Shown here one piece after another: positions 1 to 8,664 of a DNA stretch of 49,418 nucleotides (the stretch's first letter is position 1; every line of letters begins with the position of its first letter). This DNA comes from Burkholderiales bacterium (lineage in GTDB: Bacteria; Pseudomonadota; Gammaproteobacteria; Burkholderiales; SG8-39). The stretch lies in contig JACZJU010000247.1 in assembly GCA_014860395.1 (NCBI GenBank), positions 1 to 49,418 on the forward strand. Direction: 5' to 3'. A program made the translations under genes and the position numbers. Under the pieces are notes generated by a model. The model made no database searches. It was not told where the DNA came from and was given only the letters and a program-made list of their open reading frames with translations.

Positions 1-1806
1 GACTTTCTGCCTGTGGCCGGCGAGCATCAATCCCTGCGTCGACTTTGCGAGCAGGGCATCGAAGTCGACGCCGTCGATCAGGTCCAGCGGGTCCAGGGTA
101 TTGCCCTTGGATTTCGACATCTTCTGTCCCTCGGCGTCGCGTACCAGGGCATTGATGTAGACGTGGCGGAACGGCACCTTGCCGGTGAAATGCAGGGTCA
201 CCATGACCATGCGCGCGACCCAGAAGAAGATGATGTCGAATCCGGTGACCAGGACCGAGGACGGCAGGAACGCGTCCAGGTCCGGATTCTTTTCCGGCCA
301 GCCCAGCGAAGTGAACGGCACCAGGGCGGAGGAGAACCAGGTATCGAGCACATCCTCGTCGCGCCTGAGCGGCGTAATTCCTGACGCTGTGAGTCGCTCC
401 TCCGTCAATGCCCCGTCAGCAAGCATCTGTTCAGCGGCTGCAACATTCGCAGTTGGTGTGTCTAACGCCTCAAAATATTGCACATATGCGTCGTGTTCAG
501 TAAGAGCAACATAGGTGTTGCCTTTGTCGTCGTACCAGCACGGAATCTGGTGGCCCCACCAGAGCTGGCGCGAGATGCACCAGTCCTGAATGTTTTCCAG
601 CCAATGGTTGTAGGTCGTGGTCCAGTGGTCGGGGTAGAACCTGACCTCTCCCTCGGCCACGGCTTCCAGGCCGCGTTGCGCCAGGCCTTCCATTTTGACG
701 AACCACTGGTCGGTCAGCATCGGCTCGACGATCACGCCGGTGCGGCCCGAGCGCGGCACCCGCAGCTTGTATGGCTTCTCCGAAACCAGCAGCCCCTGGC
801 TCTCGAGGTCGGCGAGGATGCGTTTGCGTGCTTCGAAACGATCCAGGCCGCGGTAGGCCTCCGGCGCGCTGTCGTTGATCCTGGCATCCAGGGTCAACAC
901 GTTTACCTGCGCCAAGCCATGGCGATGGCCAACCTGATAGTCGTTGAAATCGTGCGCTGGCGTGATCTTGACGCAGCCGGTGCCGAACTCCGGATCTACG
1001 TAATCATCGGCGATCACCGGGATCGCGCGGCCGGTCAGCGGCAGCGTGACTTGCTTTCCGACCAGTCTCGCGTAGCGCTCGTCCTTGGGGTTGACCGCTA
1101 CCGCAGCATCGCCGAGCATGGTCTCGGGGCGGGTGGTGGCGACCACCAACGCACCGGTCCCGTCGTCGAACGGGTACTTGATCTCCCAGATCTTGCCGTC
1201 TTCCTCCTCGCTGTCGACCTCCAGATCGGATACTGCGGTACCGAGCACCGGATCCCAGTTGACCAGGCGCTTGCCGCGGTAGATCAGGCCTTCTTGGTGC
1301 AGGCGCACGAACACCTCGACCACGGCTCGCGACATGCGCTCGTCCATGGTGAAATAGCCGGCATGCTGGCCTTCGGTGTCGGCATAGGTCCAGTTGGCGG
1401 AAACGCCCAGGCGCCGCATCTGGCGCGTGATGGTGGAGCCCGACTCCTGCTTCCAGGCGCGCACGCGCTCCAGGAACCTGTCGCGTCCAAGCTCGGCGCG
1501 GGATTTGCCCTCGGATTGCAGCTGGCGCTCGACCACGATTTGGGTGGCGATGCCGGCATGGTCGGTCCCAACGACCCAATTGGTGTTGAAACCGCGCATG
1601 CGGTGATAGCGCACCAGAGTGTCCATCAACGTCTGCTGGAATGCGTGGCCCATGTGCAGGGTGCCGGTCACGTTCGGCGGCGGCAACTGGATGCAATAGG
1701 CGGGTCTGGTGCGATCGACCGAATGCGCGAAATAGCCGCGCCGCTCCCACTCCGGGTACCAGTGCGCCTCAATGGCGTGGGGCTCAAAACTCTTGGCTAG
1801 TTCCAT
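1..1806 (-). CDS. valS: Valine-tRNA ligase (ValRS), C-terminal part beyond window edge
   Basis: Charges tRNA-Val with valine in the cytoplasm. The first 602 codons are visible; the frame is still open at base 1, so the C-terminal part lies outside the window. The class I signatures are present: [13 protein letters not shown] (HIGH motif) near residue 40 and [10 protein letters not shown] near the left edge, with the editing domain between them. The start is ATG at 1806-1804, giving [10 protein letters not shown], preceded by a purine-rich AGAGAAAAG. It is the last gene of a minus-strand run pepA-holC-unknown-valS. An insert of about 25 residues relative to the E. coli protein as I remember it lies just before [13 protein letters not shown] and is richer in A+T than its flanks (see findings). 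Confidence 0.97.
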   Translation of the reverse strand, partial: MELAKSFEPHAIEAHWYPEWERRGYFAHSVDRTRPAYCIQLPPPNVTGTLHMGHAFQQTLMDTLVRYHRMRGFNTNWVVGTDHAGIATQIVVERQLQSEGKSRAELGRDRFLERVRAWKQESGSTITRQMRRLGVSANWTYADTEGQHAGYFTMDERMSRAVVEVFVRLHQEGLIYRGKRLVNWDPVLGTAVSDLEVDSEEEDGKIWEIKYPFDDGTGALVVATTRPETMLGDAAVAVNPKDERYARLVGKQVTLPLTGRAIPVIADDYVDPEFGTGCVKITPAHDFNDYQVGHRHGLAQVNVLTLDARINDSAPEAYRGLDRFEARKRILADLESQGLLVSEKPYKLRVPRSGRTGVIVEPMLTDQWFVKMEGLAQRGLEAVAEGEVRFYPDHWTTTYNHWLENIQDWCISRQLWWGHQIPCWYDDKGNTYVALTEHDAYVQYFEALDTPTANVAAAEQMLADGALTEERLTASGITPLRRDEDVLDTWFSSALVPFTSLGWPEKNPDLDAFLPSSVLVTGFDIIFFWVARMVMVTLHFTGKVPFRHVYINALVRDAEGQKMSKSKGNTLDPLDLIDGVDFDALLAKSTQGLMLAGHRQKV

Positions 1807-1987
1807 CTTTTCTCTGGAGGCAAAGCGCATCGGGCAGCACTTTGCAGGCAAAGCGACCGGCTCGAACAGGCGGAGCGCGAATTATAGCGGATTGATGCCG
1901 AAGTCAGGCCGTTGAAAGATGCTTTCCAGTCATGCTTCGACCTTGCATCGATGCGGACGGAGGCGCGCCTTCCTATTCAGCTAGCGC

Positions 1988-2404
1988 TCAGCCGCTCAAT
2001 TTGCGCTGTTCGAGCTCTTGCTCCACGGCGGCATGGATGGCGTCGGCTAGAATTTCGCGTGCAATCATCTGCAGGTTGCCGCGCAGGTCGTCAAACATTG
2101 TTTCGACCAGCGGTGCCAGCGCCTGCTTCAGGCGTTCCTCGATCAGAGCGTCTATCTCGGGTTGCAGCCCGGCGAGCAGCGATGCGCGGATGCTCGCTGC
2201 AAGTGTTTTGAACTGCTCCTCGTCCAGGGGGGCGGGCACAACATATTCGGTCAGTAGCGGCAGATCGTCGTTTTCCGCAGGCATATCCACGACTTCGTCG
2301 AGGACGGGAATCTCGGCGTAGGGCGCGGCCGGGACACGCCCGGGATGGTGGCGCGCCATCAGCGCGTCGGCCTTGCTCAGCAGATCGTCCGGCTCAGAGC
2401 TCAT
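1988..2404 (-). CDS. Small conserved-looking protein of unknown function between holC and valS
   Basis: A 138-residue soluble protein that I do not recognise. The N-terminal third is acidic and proline-rich (from MSSEPDDLLSKADALMARHH on). The C-terminal half is rich in long amphipathic helix-forming stretches such as IDALIEERLKQALAPLVET and ends in EQELEQRKLSG. There is no signal peptide, no membrane segment and no cysteine. It lies 72 bases after holC and 181 bases before valS on the same strand, so co-transcription with them is likely. The helical C-terminus could serve oligomerisation, but no function can be assigned from sequence. The coding call rests on its position in a compact operon and on normal codon use. 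Confidence 0.8.
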   Translation of the reverse strand: MSSEPDDLLSKADALMARHHPGRVPAAPYAEIPVLDEVVDMPAENDDLPLLTEYVVPAPLDEEQFKTLAASIRASLLAGLQPEIDALIEERLKQALAPLVETMFDDLRGNLQMIAREILADAIHAAVEQELEQRKLSG

Positions 2405-2476
2405 TTTGAAATGAGAGCATACATCCGCTCAGACTCCCCTGGATCGACCGCTGCAAAATTCATTTTGCAGCGGCAT

Positions 2477-2905
2477 TCAGCCATGCGCCTTGGACAAATC
2501 GTGGTTTGCAATCTCGTAGCCTCGGTCGCGGTAAAAGCGAAAGCGCTCGCGCGCCGCCTGCCGGTCGTCCTCGTCACGGCCGACGATTTCCACCAGGCGC
2601 CGGAAGCGGCTAAACGCCGGCGGCCATGCCGAATGCAGATTAAGCAGCACTTCGTCGTGCGGTGTGTCCTCGGGGTCGTGGGTGATGAGCACCGGCGTCT
2701 CGGCGGCAAGCGGGCTGCGTGTCATGCAGTGCGGCAGAAAGCCGGTGGCCTGCCAGGTCCAGAGCAGCTTGTCGATCCTTTGCGCCTCGACTTCATCCGG
2801 GGCGTAGATGAGTACCCGCAGCTTCTGTTGCATCGCCTTGGCCGACAGGCGGCAGGCGACCTGCAGCTTGTCTTCGGCCTCGAAATAGAAGTCGATGCGC
2901 GTCAT
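2477..2905 (-). CDS. holC: DNA polymerase III chi subunit
   Basis: Chi is the clamp-loader accessory subunit that, with psi, links the replicase to single-strand binding protein. The 142-residue length and the opening MTRIDFYFEAEDKLQVACRL, followed by KLRVLIYAPDEVEAQRIDKLLWTW and ETPVLI, match the family closely. The ATG at 2905-2903 starts the protein. The gene sits 59 bases after pepA, the common proteobacterial order pepA-holC-valS, which supports the assignment independently of sequence similarity. Confidence 0.93.
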   Translation of the reverse strand: MTRIDFYFEAEDKLQVACRLSAKAMQQKLRVLIYAPDEVEAQRIDKLLWTWQATGFLPHCMTRSPLAAETPVLITHDPEDTPHDEVLLNLHSAWPPAFSRFRRLVEIVGRDEDDRQAARERFRFYRDRGYEIANHDLSKAHG

Positions 2906-2964
2906 ATGCGGTCAAAGCGCGACCGGTGACGGGCGGTCCTTCCTCTTTTCTCATCCTGCATCAC

Positions 2965-4455
2965 CTAGTGCCCTTTATCCGCCCGTTTCATCAGAAAACC
3001 GGTCAATAGCCCGACCGGTCGCCCTGTGGCTCCCTTGTCCTTGCCCGATTTCCAGGCAGTGCCGGCGATGTCCAAATGCGCCCAGTCGAACTTCTTGGCG
3101 TAGCGCGAGAGAAAGCAGGCCGCGGTGATGCTGCCGGCCGGTCGGCCGCCGATATTGGCCATGTCGGCGAAATTGCTCTTGAGCTGCTCCTGGTAGTCGT
3201 CCCACAGCGGCATATGCCAGGCGCGATCGTAGGCTTCGTCGCCGGCCGCGAGAAGTTCGCGCGCGAGCGCTTCCTTGTTGCTGTACAAGCCGCTGGCGAC
3301 ATGGCCCAGCGCGATCACGCAGGCGCCGGTGAGGGTGGCGATGTCGACCACGGCTTCGGGTTCAAAGCGTTCAGCATAGGTCAGCGCATCGCACAGAATC
3401 AGACGACCCTCGGCGTCGGTGTTGAGCACTTCGATCGTCTGTCCGGACATGCTGGTGACGATGTCTCCCGGTTTGGTCGCGGCGCCGCCCGGCATGTTCT
3501 CGGCGGTCGGGATGATGCCGACAACATTGAGCTTCAGTTTCATTTCGGCGCAGGCGCGCAGCGCGCCGAACACGCTGGCGGCGCCGCACATGTCGAATTT
3601 CATCTCGTCCATTTCGGCGCCGGGCTTGAGCGAAATGCCGCCGGTGTCGAAGGTGATGCCCTTGCCGACCAGCACGACCGGCTTCGCCTTCTTCGGGCCG
3701 CCGGCATAGCTAAGTACGATCAGCTTGGGCGGCTGGCGCGAGCCCTGTGCCACAGACAGCAGCGAGCCCATGCCCAGCTTCTGCATGTCCTTGCGCTCCA
3801 ATACCTCCACGCCGAGTTTCCACTGCTTGGCGATTTTTCTCGCCTGCTCGGCGAGGAATGTCGGCGTGCAGACATTGCCCGGGAGGTTGCCCAGGTCTTT
3901 CGCCAGGCTCACGCCTGCGCCTATGGCTTGGCCCTGGCGCAGGCCGCGTGCCACGGCGCTTGCATCGCGCGCCCCAGCCAGCAACTCGACATGGGCGAGC
4001 GGTCGCGGGTCGCTTTTCTTGCTTTTCATCGAATCGAAACGATAAGCGCATTCGGCGCTCACCTGCGCCACTTGGCGTGCTTTCCAGGTGGCGTCACGGC
4101 GGCCCACCCGGATCTCGGCGAAACACAGCGTGAGCATGCCGGCACCGGTTTCCTGCGCGGCTTTGACCGCAGCGCGCGTGGCCTCGCGGTATTCGCGCTC
4201 GTGCAGGTCCGCCTCCTCGCCCAATCCGATCAGCAGGACGCGTTCGGCCGCAATGCCCGGGATGCGGTACAGGATCAGCGTGGCACCGAGCTTGCCTTCC
4301 ATGTCGCCGCGGCGCAGGACTTCGCGCAATGCCCCCCGCGCCGCACGGTCAAGCGCGTCGGCCGCTGCGCTCGGTTTGTGGCCGGCGTACACGCCCACGG
4401 CGATGCAGGGTGTGGCGCGCATCTCCGGCGCGCTGCGTTTTGTGCTAAATTGCAA
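2965..4455 (-). CDS. pepA: Leucyl aminopeptidase (cytosol aminopeptidase, M17)
   Basis: Di-metal exopeptidase that removes N-terminal residues, preferring leucine; in E. coli the protein also binds DNA at cer sites. At 496 residues it is full length. The M17 signature [18 protein letters not shown] and the metal/catalytic segment [20 protein letters not shown] are intact. The start is taken as TTG at 4455-4453, because an AGGAG lies 6 bases upstream on the minus strand and no in-frame ATG fits better. It heads the pepA-holC-unknown-valS run and is divergent from lptF, with a structured 210-base intergenic region between them. Confidence 0.96.
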   Translation of the reverse strand: MQFSTKRSAPEMRATPCIAVGVYAGHKPSAAADALDRAARGALREVLRRGDMEGKLGATLILYRIPGIAAERVLLIGLGEEADLHEREYREATRAAVKAAQETGAGMLTLCFAEIRVGRRDATWKARQVAQVSAECAYRFDSMKSKKSDPRPLAHVELLAGARDASAVARGLRQGQAIGAGVSLAKDLGNLPGNVCTPTFLAEQARKIAKQWKLGVEVLERKDMQKLGMGSLLSVAQGSRQPPKLIVLSYAGGPKKAKPVVLVGKGITFDTGGISLKPGAEMDEMKFDMCGAASVFGALRACAEMKLKLNVVGIIPTAENMPGGAATKPGDIVTSMSGQTIEVLNTDAEGRLILCDALTYAERFEPEAVVDIATLTGACVIALGHVASGLYSNKEALARELLAAGDEAYDRAWHMPLWDDYQEQLKSNFADMANIGGRPAGSITAACFLSRYAKKFDWAHLDIAGTAWKSGKDKGATGRPVGLLTGFLMKRADKGH

Positions 4456-4583
4456 TGGCTGCTCCTTATATTCAATCGACCGACTACACCTGATTATCCC
4501 TGCTTTGTTCCCGTCAAGTCAAAGCCGTTGCGCTCAGGCGCGGCATGGATGCAAAGCCGGAACGCGGGCATATTCTTTGGAAC

Positions 4584-4656
4584 CCGTCGCAAAGTGAGTA
4601 TTGCGACGGTTCGGTTTAGGAGAGCATGAGGGGAGCTATCCCCTCATGTCGCAATA
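4584..4656 (+). promoter_or_regulatory. Leader of lptF with mutually exclusive stem-loops
   Basis: Three related 9-base segments lie in the 5' leader of lptF. CCGTCGCAA (4584-4592) is the exact reverse complement of TTGCGACGG (4601-4609). TATTGCGAC (4599-4607) is the exact reverse complement of GTCGCAATA (4648-4656). The middle segment can therefore pair with either neighbour but not both. Between them lies a perfect 10-base inverted repeat, CATGAGGGGA/TCCCCTCATG (4625-4648, loop GCTA). The last arm abuts the AGG just before the lptF GTG start at 4666. That the structure controls lptF expression is inference. Confidence 0.55.
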
Positions 4657-4665
4657 GGCTTACAG

Positions 4666-5748
4666 GTGGCGATTTTCCAGCGGTCCCTGCTGCGCGAATT
4701 CGGCAATCTTGCGGTTGCGGTTTTCGCTACGCTGTTTGCCATTACCCTCACCACCCAGCTGATTCGCTTTCTCGGGCAGGCTGCCAGCGGCAAGCTGCTG
4801 TCGGAGGCGGTGCTCGCACTGCTCGGTTTCTCGGCGCTCAATTACCTGCCGGTGTTGCTGTCGCTGACCTTGTTCATTTCGGTATTGATGACCATCAGCC
4901 GCAGCTACCGCGATTCGGAGATGGTGATCTGGTTCAGCGCCGGGCTTCCGCTTACGGCCTGGGTGCGGCCGGTGCTGGTCTTTGCAGTGCCGCTGGTGCT
5001 GGTAATCGCGCTGTTGTCGCTGTTCCTGGCCCCCTGGGCCAACAGCCAGAGCGAGGCGTACAGGCGCCAGCTCGAGAGCCGTGACGAACTGTCGCGCATC
5101 GCGCCGGGCGTATTCCGCGAATCGGCCAATGCCGAACGCGTGTTCTTCGTCGAAAGCGTCGCCGGCGATTCGAGCATGGTACAGAACGTGTTCGTCACGT
5201 CGATGCAACACGGCAGGCTGGGGGTGATGGTAAGCCGGAACGGATTCGAGGAAACCGCCGCCAACGGCGATCGTTTCATCGTGCTCACCGACGGTCGGCG
5301 CTACGAGGGCAATCCGGGCGAGGCGGAGTACCGCGTGATGGAGTTCAAGCGCTACGCCGCGCGCATCGAGACGCGCGAAGCCAAGGTCGGGCAGCTTCCG
5401 GCGCGCGCCCTTTCCACGCAGAAGCTGCTGGACGACCCGAATCAGGGCAATCTGGCCGAATTGCTATGGCGCATCGGCCTGCCGCTGGCGGCGCTCAACC
5501 TGACCCTGCTCGCAATCCCCCTCGCCTTCGTCAATCCGCGTGCAAGCCGCTCCACCAACCTGGTGTTCGCCCTGCTCACCTACATGGTGTACAGCAATCT
5601 GATCAGCGTAAGCCAGGCCTGGGTGTCGCAGGGCAAGCTGTCTTTCCATATTGGCTGGTGGGCGGTGCATGTCGCCATGCTGCTGCTGCTGGTGGTGCTG
5701 TTCTATCGCCGCATGAGCATCAACGCGGCGTTCAGGAGAGGGCGTTGA
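4666..5748 (+). CDS. lptF: LPS export ABC transporter permease LptF
   Basis: Inner-membrane permease that, with LptG and the ATPase LptB, extracts lipopolysaccharide from the inner membrane and passes it to LptC. The 360-residue protein starts at GTG (4666), giving MAIFQRSLLREF, the usual opening for betaproteobacterial LptF. Hydrophobic segments lie at both ends (for instance VALLVLTL-like helices near residues 15-120 and three more after residue 270), flanking a hydrophilic periplasmic beta-rich domain. The stop TGA overlaps the TTG start of lptG, so the two are translationally coupled. Confidence 0.95.
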   Translation: MAIFQRSLLREFGNLAVAVFATLFAITLTTQLIRFLGQAASGKLLSEAVLALLGFSALNYLPVLLSLTLFISVLMTISRSYRDSEMVIWFSAGLPLTAWVRPVLVFAVPLVLVIALLSLFLAPWANSQSEAYRRQLESRDELSRIAPGVFRESANAERVFFVESVAGDSSMVQNVFVTSMQHGRLGVMVSRNGFEETAANGDRFIVLTDGRRYEGNPGEAEYRVMEFKRYAARIETREAKVGQLPARALSTQKLLDDPNQGNLAELLWRIGLPLAALNLTLLAIPLAFVNPRASRSTNLVFALLTYMVYSNLISVSQAWVSQGKLSFHIGWWAVHVAMLLLLVVLFYRRMSINAAFRRGR

Positions 5749-6818
5749 CAATCCTGCGCAAGTACCTCGCGCGCGAAATCTACGCGGCTACTTTGCTGGT
5801 TCTGGTCGCTTTTCTGATGCTGTTCGCTTTCTTCGACCTGATCAACGAGCTCAATTATCTGGGCAGGGGCAATTACCGTCTGCAGTATGTCTTGCTGTTC
5901 GTGCTGCTGTCCTTGCCCGGGCATGTGTATGAACTCACTCCGATCGCGGTGCTGATCGGCACGCTCTATGCACTGTCTCAGCTCGCCGCCAATTCCGAAT
6001 ACACGGTGATGCGGGTGTCCGGGCTGTCGCCGTATGCGGCTGGTGCGGCGCTGGTGCGCATCGGCGCCATATTCGTGGTGCTGACATTCGCTTTTGGCGA
6101 GCTGGTCACGCCGTATGCCGAGCGCGCCGCCCAACAGCTGCGCCTCGCTGCCATGAGTGCAGTGGTGGCGCAAGAGTTTCGCTCCGGGTTGTGGATAAAG
6201 GACGAATATCGCTTCATCAATGTGCGCGAGGTCAGGCCCGACAGTTCGCTCAGTGGTGTCAAGATCTACGAGTTCGACAGGGATTACCGTCTGCGCTTGA
6301 TCAGCTTTGCCGAGCGTGGCGAGTACGAGAGGGACAACACCTGGCGCCTGAGCGGGGTGGTGCGAACCAAATTTGACAGCGGGGGCACCAGCGTGTCCAG
6401 GCTCGCCCAGACCGAATGGCACTCGGTGCTGACGCCCGACCTGCTGTCGGTGCTGCTGGTACAGCCGGAAAAAATGTCGGCGATCAACCTGTACCAGTTT
6501 ACGCGCCATTTGTCGGAAAACAAGCAACAGACCGAGCGCTACGAGATCGCGATGTGGAAGAAACTACTCTACCCCTTCGCCACGCTGGTGATGATGGCGC
6601 TTGCGCTGCCGTTCGCCTATGTCAACGTCCGCGTCGGCGGCATGGGAGTGAAAATATTTTCCGGCATCATGCTGGGCGTGCTGTTCCACCTGCTCAACGG
6701 CCTGTCCTCGTCCGTCGGCATCATCCAGAACTGGGCGCCGTTCTACTCTGCGGCGTTGCCCAGCGTGTTGTTCCTGTGCAGTGCGGTGTTGATGATGTGG
6801 TGGGTGGAAAGGCGTTAA
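5745..6818 (+). CDS. lptG: LPS export ABC transporter permease LptG
   Basis: Partner of LptF in the LptB2FG complex. The protein is 357 residues if it starts at TTG 5745, giving MTILRKYLAREIY, the expected N-terminus; GGAGAG lies a few bases upstream and the TTGA overlaps the lptF stop. The frame is open further upstream, but that stretch is only the shadow of lptF. Three N-terminal hydrophobic helices, a hydrophilic middle domain (about residues 130-270) and C-terminal helices containing FAYVNVRVGGMGVKIFSGI fit the family. Confidence 0.94.
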   Translation: MTILRKYLAREIYAATLLVLVAFLMLFAFFDLINELNYLGRGNYRLQYVLLFVLLSLPGHVYELTPIAVLIGTLYALSQLAANSEYTVMRVSGLSPYAAGAALVRIGAIFVVLTFAFGELVTPYAERAAQQLRLAAMSAVVAQEFRSGLWIKDEYRFINVREVRPDSSLSGVKIYEFDRDYRLRLISFAERGEYERDNTWRLSGVVRTKFDSGGTSVSRLAQTEWHSVLTPDLLSVLLVQPEKMSAINLYQFTRHLSENKQQTERYEIAMWKKLLYPFATLVMMALALPFAYVNVRVGGMGVKIFSGIMLGVLFHLLNGLSSSVGIIQNWAPFYSAALPSVLFLCSAVLMMWWVERR

Positions 6819-6959
6819 TCGCAACTAGGATTTTTCATAGTATTGCGTCGATTGTCGGTGCGCATATCTGCCACGCCAATCACATGACCACCAACCAAGT
6901 TATTGTTCTCCACGCCTAAAGCGGGTATCTTAAGGGCATTACACCTGAGGAGACCAGCT

Positions 6960-8018
6960 ATGCGCAACGTCACGAACGAAGTGAAGACAAAGTTACGTGT
7001 TCCGGCTGCGGCCGCCGTCGCGGCGGCCATTGTCGCAACATTCGCATTTCCTGCCGCCGGCATCGCCCAGGACAAGATTACCTGGCGCCTGCAGTCCCAC
7101 TGGCCGAGCGCGAGCAGTTCGTTCAAGGACAGCCTCGGCCGCTTGCAAAGAGAGTTGACCGCGTGCACAAAAGGCCGGATGGTCCTCGAATTGCACGAGG
7201 CCGGCGCGCTGTTTCCGGCCAAGGAGATATTCCCGGCCGTCAAGCGCGGTGTCATCCAGATGGGAACGATCTCGCCGGCATACCTGCCCGAAACAGTGTC
7301 GACGGCTGGCATCGCCTCGGGCCTGCCGTTTGCATTCCGCAACGTGTGGGAGGCGGCCTACTTCCACAAGCAACTCGGCTTCGAAAAATTGATCCGCGAC
7401 GAGGTCGCAGCGCAGGGTGTTTACTACTCCACCGACAAGGTCTACCCGACCGAGATGGTGGTCAAGTCCCCGATCAACTCGATGGCTGATTTCCGCAAGC
7501 TGAAGATCCGCTCCTCCGGCGCGCTGCAGCGCTTTCTGTCCGCCGCGGGCGCAGCCGCCTCCTACCTGCCCGGTCCCGAGATCTATCCGGCGCTGTCGAC
7601 CGGCGTGATCAATGGCGTGCATTGGGGCGCCGCGCAGGGTGCGAACAGCATGGGACTGTACGAGGCCGCGAAGTACCACGTGAAACCGGCGCTGAACATT
7701 GCCGGCACCGATGCCTTCATCGTCAACCAGAAGGAACTCGACGATCTGCCGGCCGACGTCCGCAAGTGCATGATCGACACGCTCGATGAGCAGTTCTGGA
7801 TGCGCACCAACGAGTACCAGTACCTGGAGCAGATTACTCTGGCCAAAGCGATCAAGGAAAAGGGCGTGAAGATCAACGAGTTGCCGCCCGATGTCCTGGA
7901 CCATCTGACCAAGGTGGCCGTCAAGCAGTGGGACGAGGAAGGCAAGAAGGGTCCGGGCGCGGAAAAGGCGCTCGCGATGGTCAAGAAATTCCTGACCGAA
8001 CTCGGCTACATCAAGTAG
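6960..8018 (+). CDS. dctP: TRAP transporter solute-binding protein (DctP family)
   Basis: Periplasmic binding protein that captures a carboxylate-type solute for the TRAP permease encoded next to it. The start is ATG 6960, with GAGGAG about 8 bases upstream. The first roughly 35 residues form a signal peptide ending near AAGIAQ, and the mature protein begins DKITWRLQSHWP. The family core FRKLKIRSSGALQRFL and GVINGVHWGAAQG is present, 352 residues in all. The subfamily often takes keto or aromatic acids, but the substrate cannot be deduced here. A GC-rich hairpin separates it from dctQ. Confidence 0.93.
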   Translation: MRNVTNEVKTKLRVPAAAAVAAAIVATFAFPAAGIAQDKITWRLQSHWPSASSSFKDSLGRLQRELTACTKGRMVLELHEAGALFPAKEIFPAVKRGVIQMGTISPAYLPETVSTAGIASGLPFAFRNVWEAAYFHKQLGFEKLIRDEVAAQGVYYSTDKVYPTEMVVKSPINSMADFRKLKIRSSGALQRFLSAAGAAASYLPGPEIYPALSTGVINGVHWGAAQGANSMGLYEAAKYHVKPALNIAGTDAFIVNQKELDDLPADVRKCMIDTLDEQFWMRTNEYQYLEQITLAKAIKEKGVKINELPPDVLDHLTKVAVKQWDEEGKKGPGAEKALAMVKKFLTELGYIK

Positions 8019-8058
8019 GCTGCGCCTATCCGGTCCGGCCGCGCGCCGGGCCGGCCCT

Positions 8059-8086
8059 CGCCGCGCGCATCGCGTGCGGCGGTTTT
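8059..8086 (+). terminator. Stem-loop with T-run between dctP and dctQ
   Basis: CGCCGCGCG (8059-8067) pairs with CGTGCGGCG (8073-8081), with one G-U pair, and is followed after one base by TTTT. It looks like a leaky intrinsic terminator or RNA-stabilising hairpin. Such a structure would let the binding protein be made in excess over the membrane subunits. Confidence 0.45.
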
Positions 8087-8112
8087 CGTGTCCACTATTG
8101 AGGTCTTCGCAG

Positions 8113-8664
8113 ATGCGCGCACTATTTGCCGCCATGCGCGGAATCACGCGGTTCAACGACTGGCTCGGCAGATCGGTGTCGCTGCTACTGCTGGCGATTT
8201 TCGTGTTGCTGATCGCCGAGGTGTTCTTCCGCTACGTCGCCGGCGCGCCCAAGGTGTGGACCGGCGAACTGACACAGCTTCTGTTCGGCATTTACGCGGT
8301 GCTGTCGGGCGGCTATATCATGGCGCACGGCGGACACGTCAACGTCGATATTTTGCATTCGCGCCTGCCGCGGCGCGCACGCGCCGTTGTCGATGTCTTC
8401 ACCTCGTTTCTGTTCCTCGTATTTACCGGCGCGCTGCTGTATTTTGGCAGCGCGATGGCCTGGGAGTCGATGTCTTTCTGGGAACATTCGCAGTCGGCCT
8501 GGGATCCGCCGATCTGGCCGGTGAAACTGGCAATCCCGGTCGGCGCGACACTGCTGCTGCTGCAGGGCATAGTCAAACTGCTGCGGGACGTCATGGTGGT
8601 GTTCGGGATCGAGGCGCCGGAATCACTGCCCACCGTCGGTGACATGGTGGAGCCTGGGCAATGA
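8113..8664 (+). CDS. dctQ: TRAP transporter small permease (DctQ)
   Basis: Small membrane subunit of the TRAP transporter. The 183-residue protein starts at ATG 8113 (MRALFAAMRGITRF), with GAGG about 10 bases upstream. Four hydrophobic segments are visible, with the family stretch VFFRYVAGAPKVWTGELTQL after the first. The C-terminal helix is followed by a short acidic tail. The stop overlaps the dctM start in an ATGA, typical of TRAP operons. Confidence 0.92.
   Translation: MRALFAAMRGITRFNDWLGRSVSLLLLAIFVLLIAEVFFRYVAGAPKVWTGELTQLLFGIYAVLSGGYIMAHGGHVNVDILHSRLPRRARAVVDVFTSFLFLVFTGALLYFGSAMAWESMSFWEHSQSAWDPPIWPVKLAIPVGATLLLLQGIVKLLRDVMVVFGIEAPESLPTVGDMVEPGQ

Noticed and set aside
478..1800. Long plus-strand open frame across valS
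   Set aside because: Antisense shadow of valS, whose class I motifs are unmistakable on the minus strand.
3076..4629. Long plus-strand open frame across pepA
   Set aside because: Antisense shadow of pepA; no domain character.
5466..5744. Upstream extension of lptG
   Set aside because: The frame is open but overlaps the lptF 3' end; the family N-terminus begins at TTG 5745.
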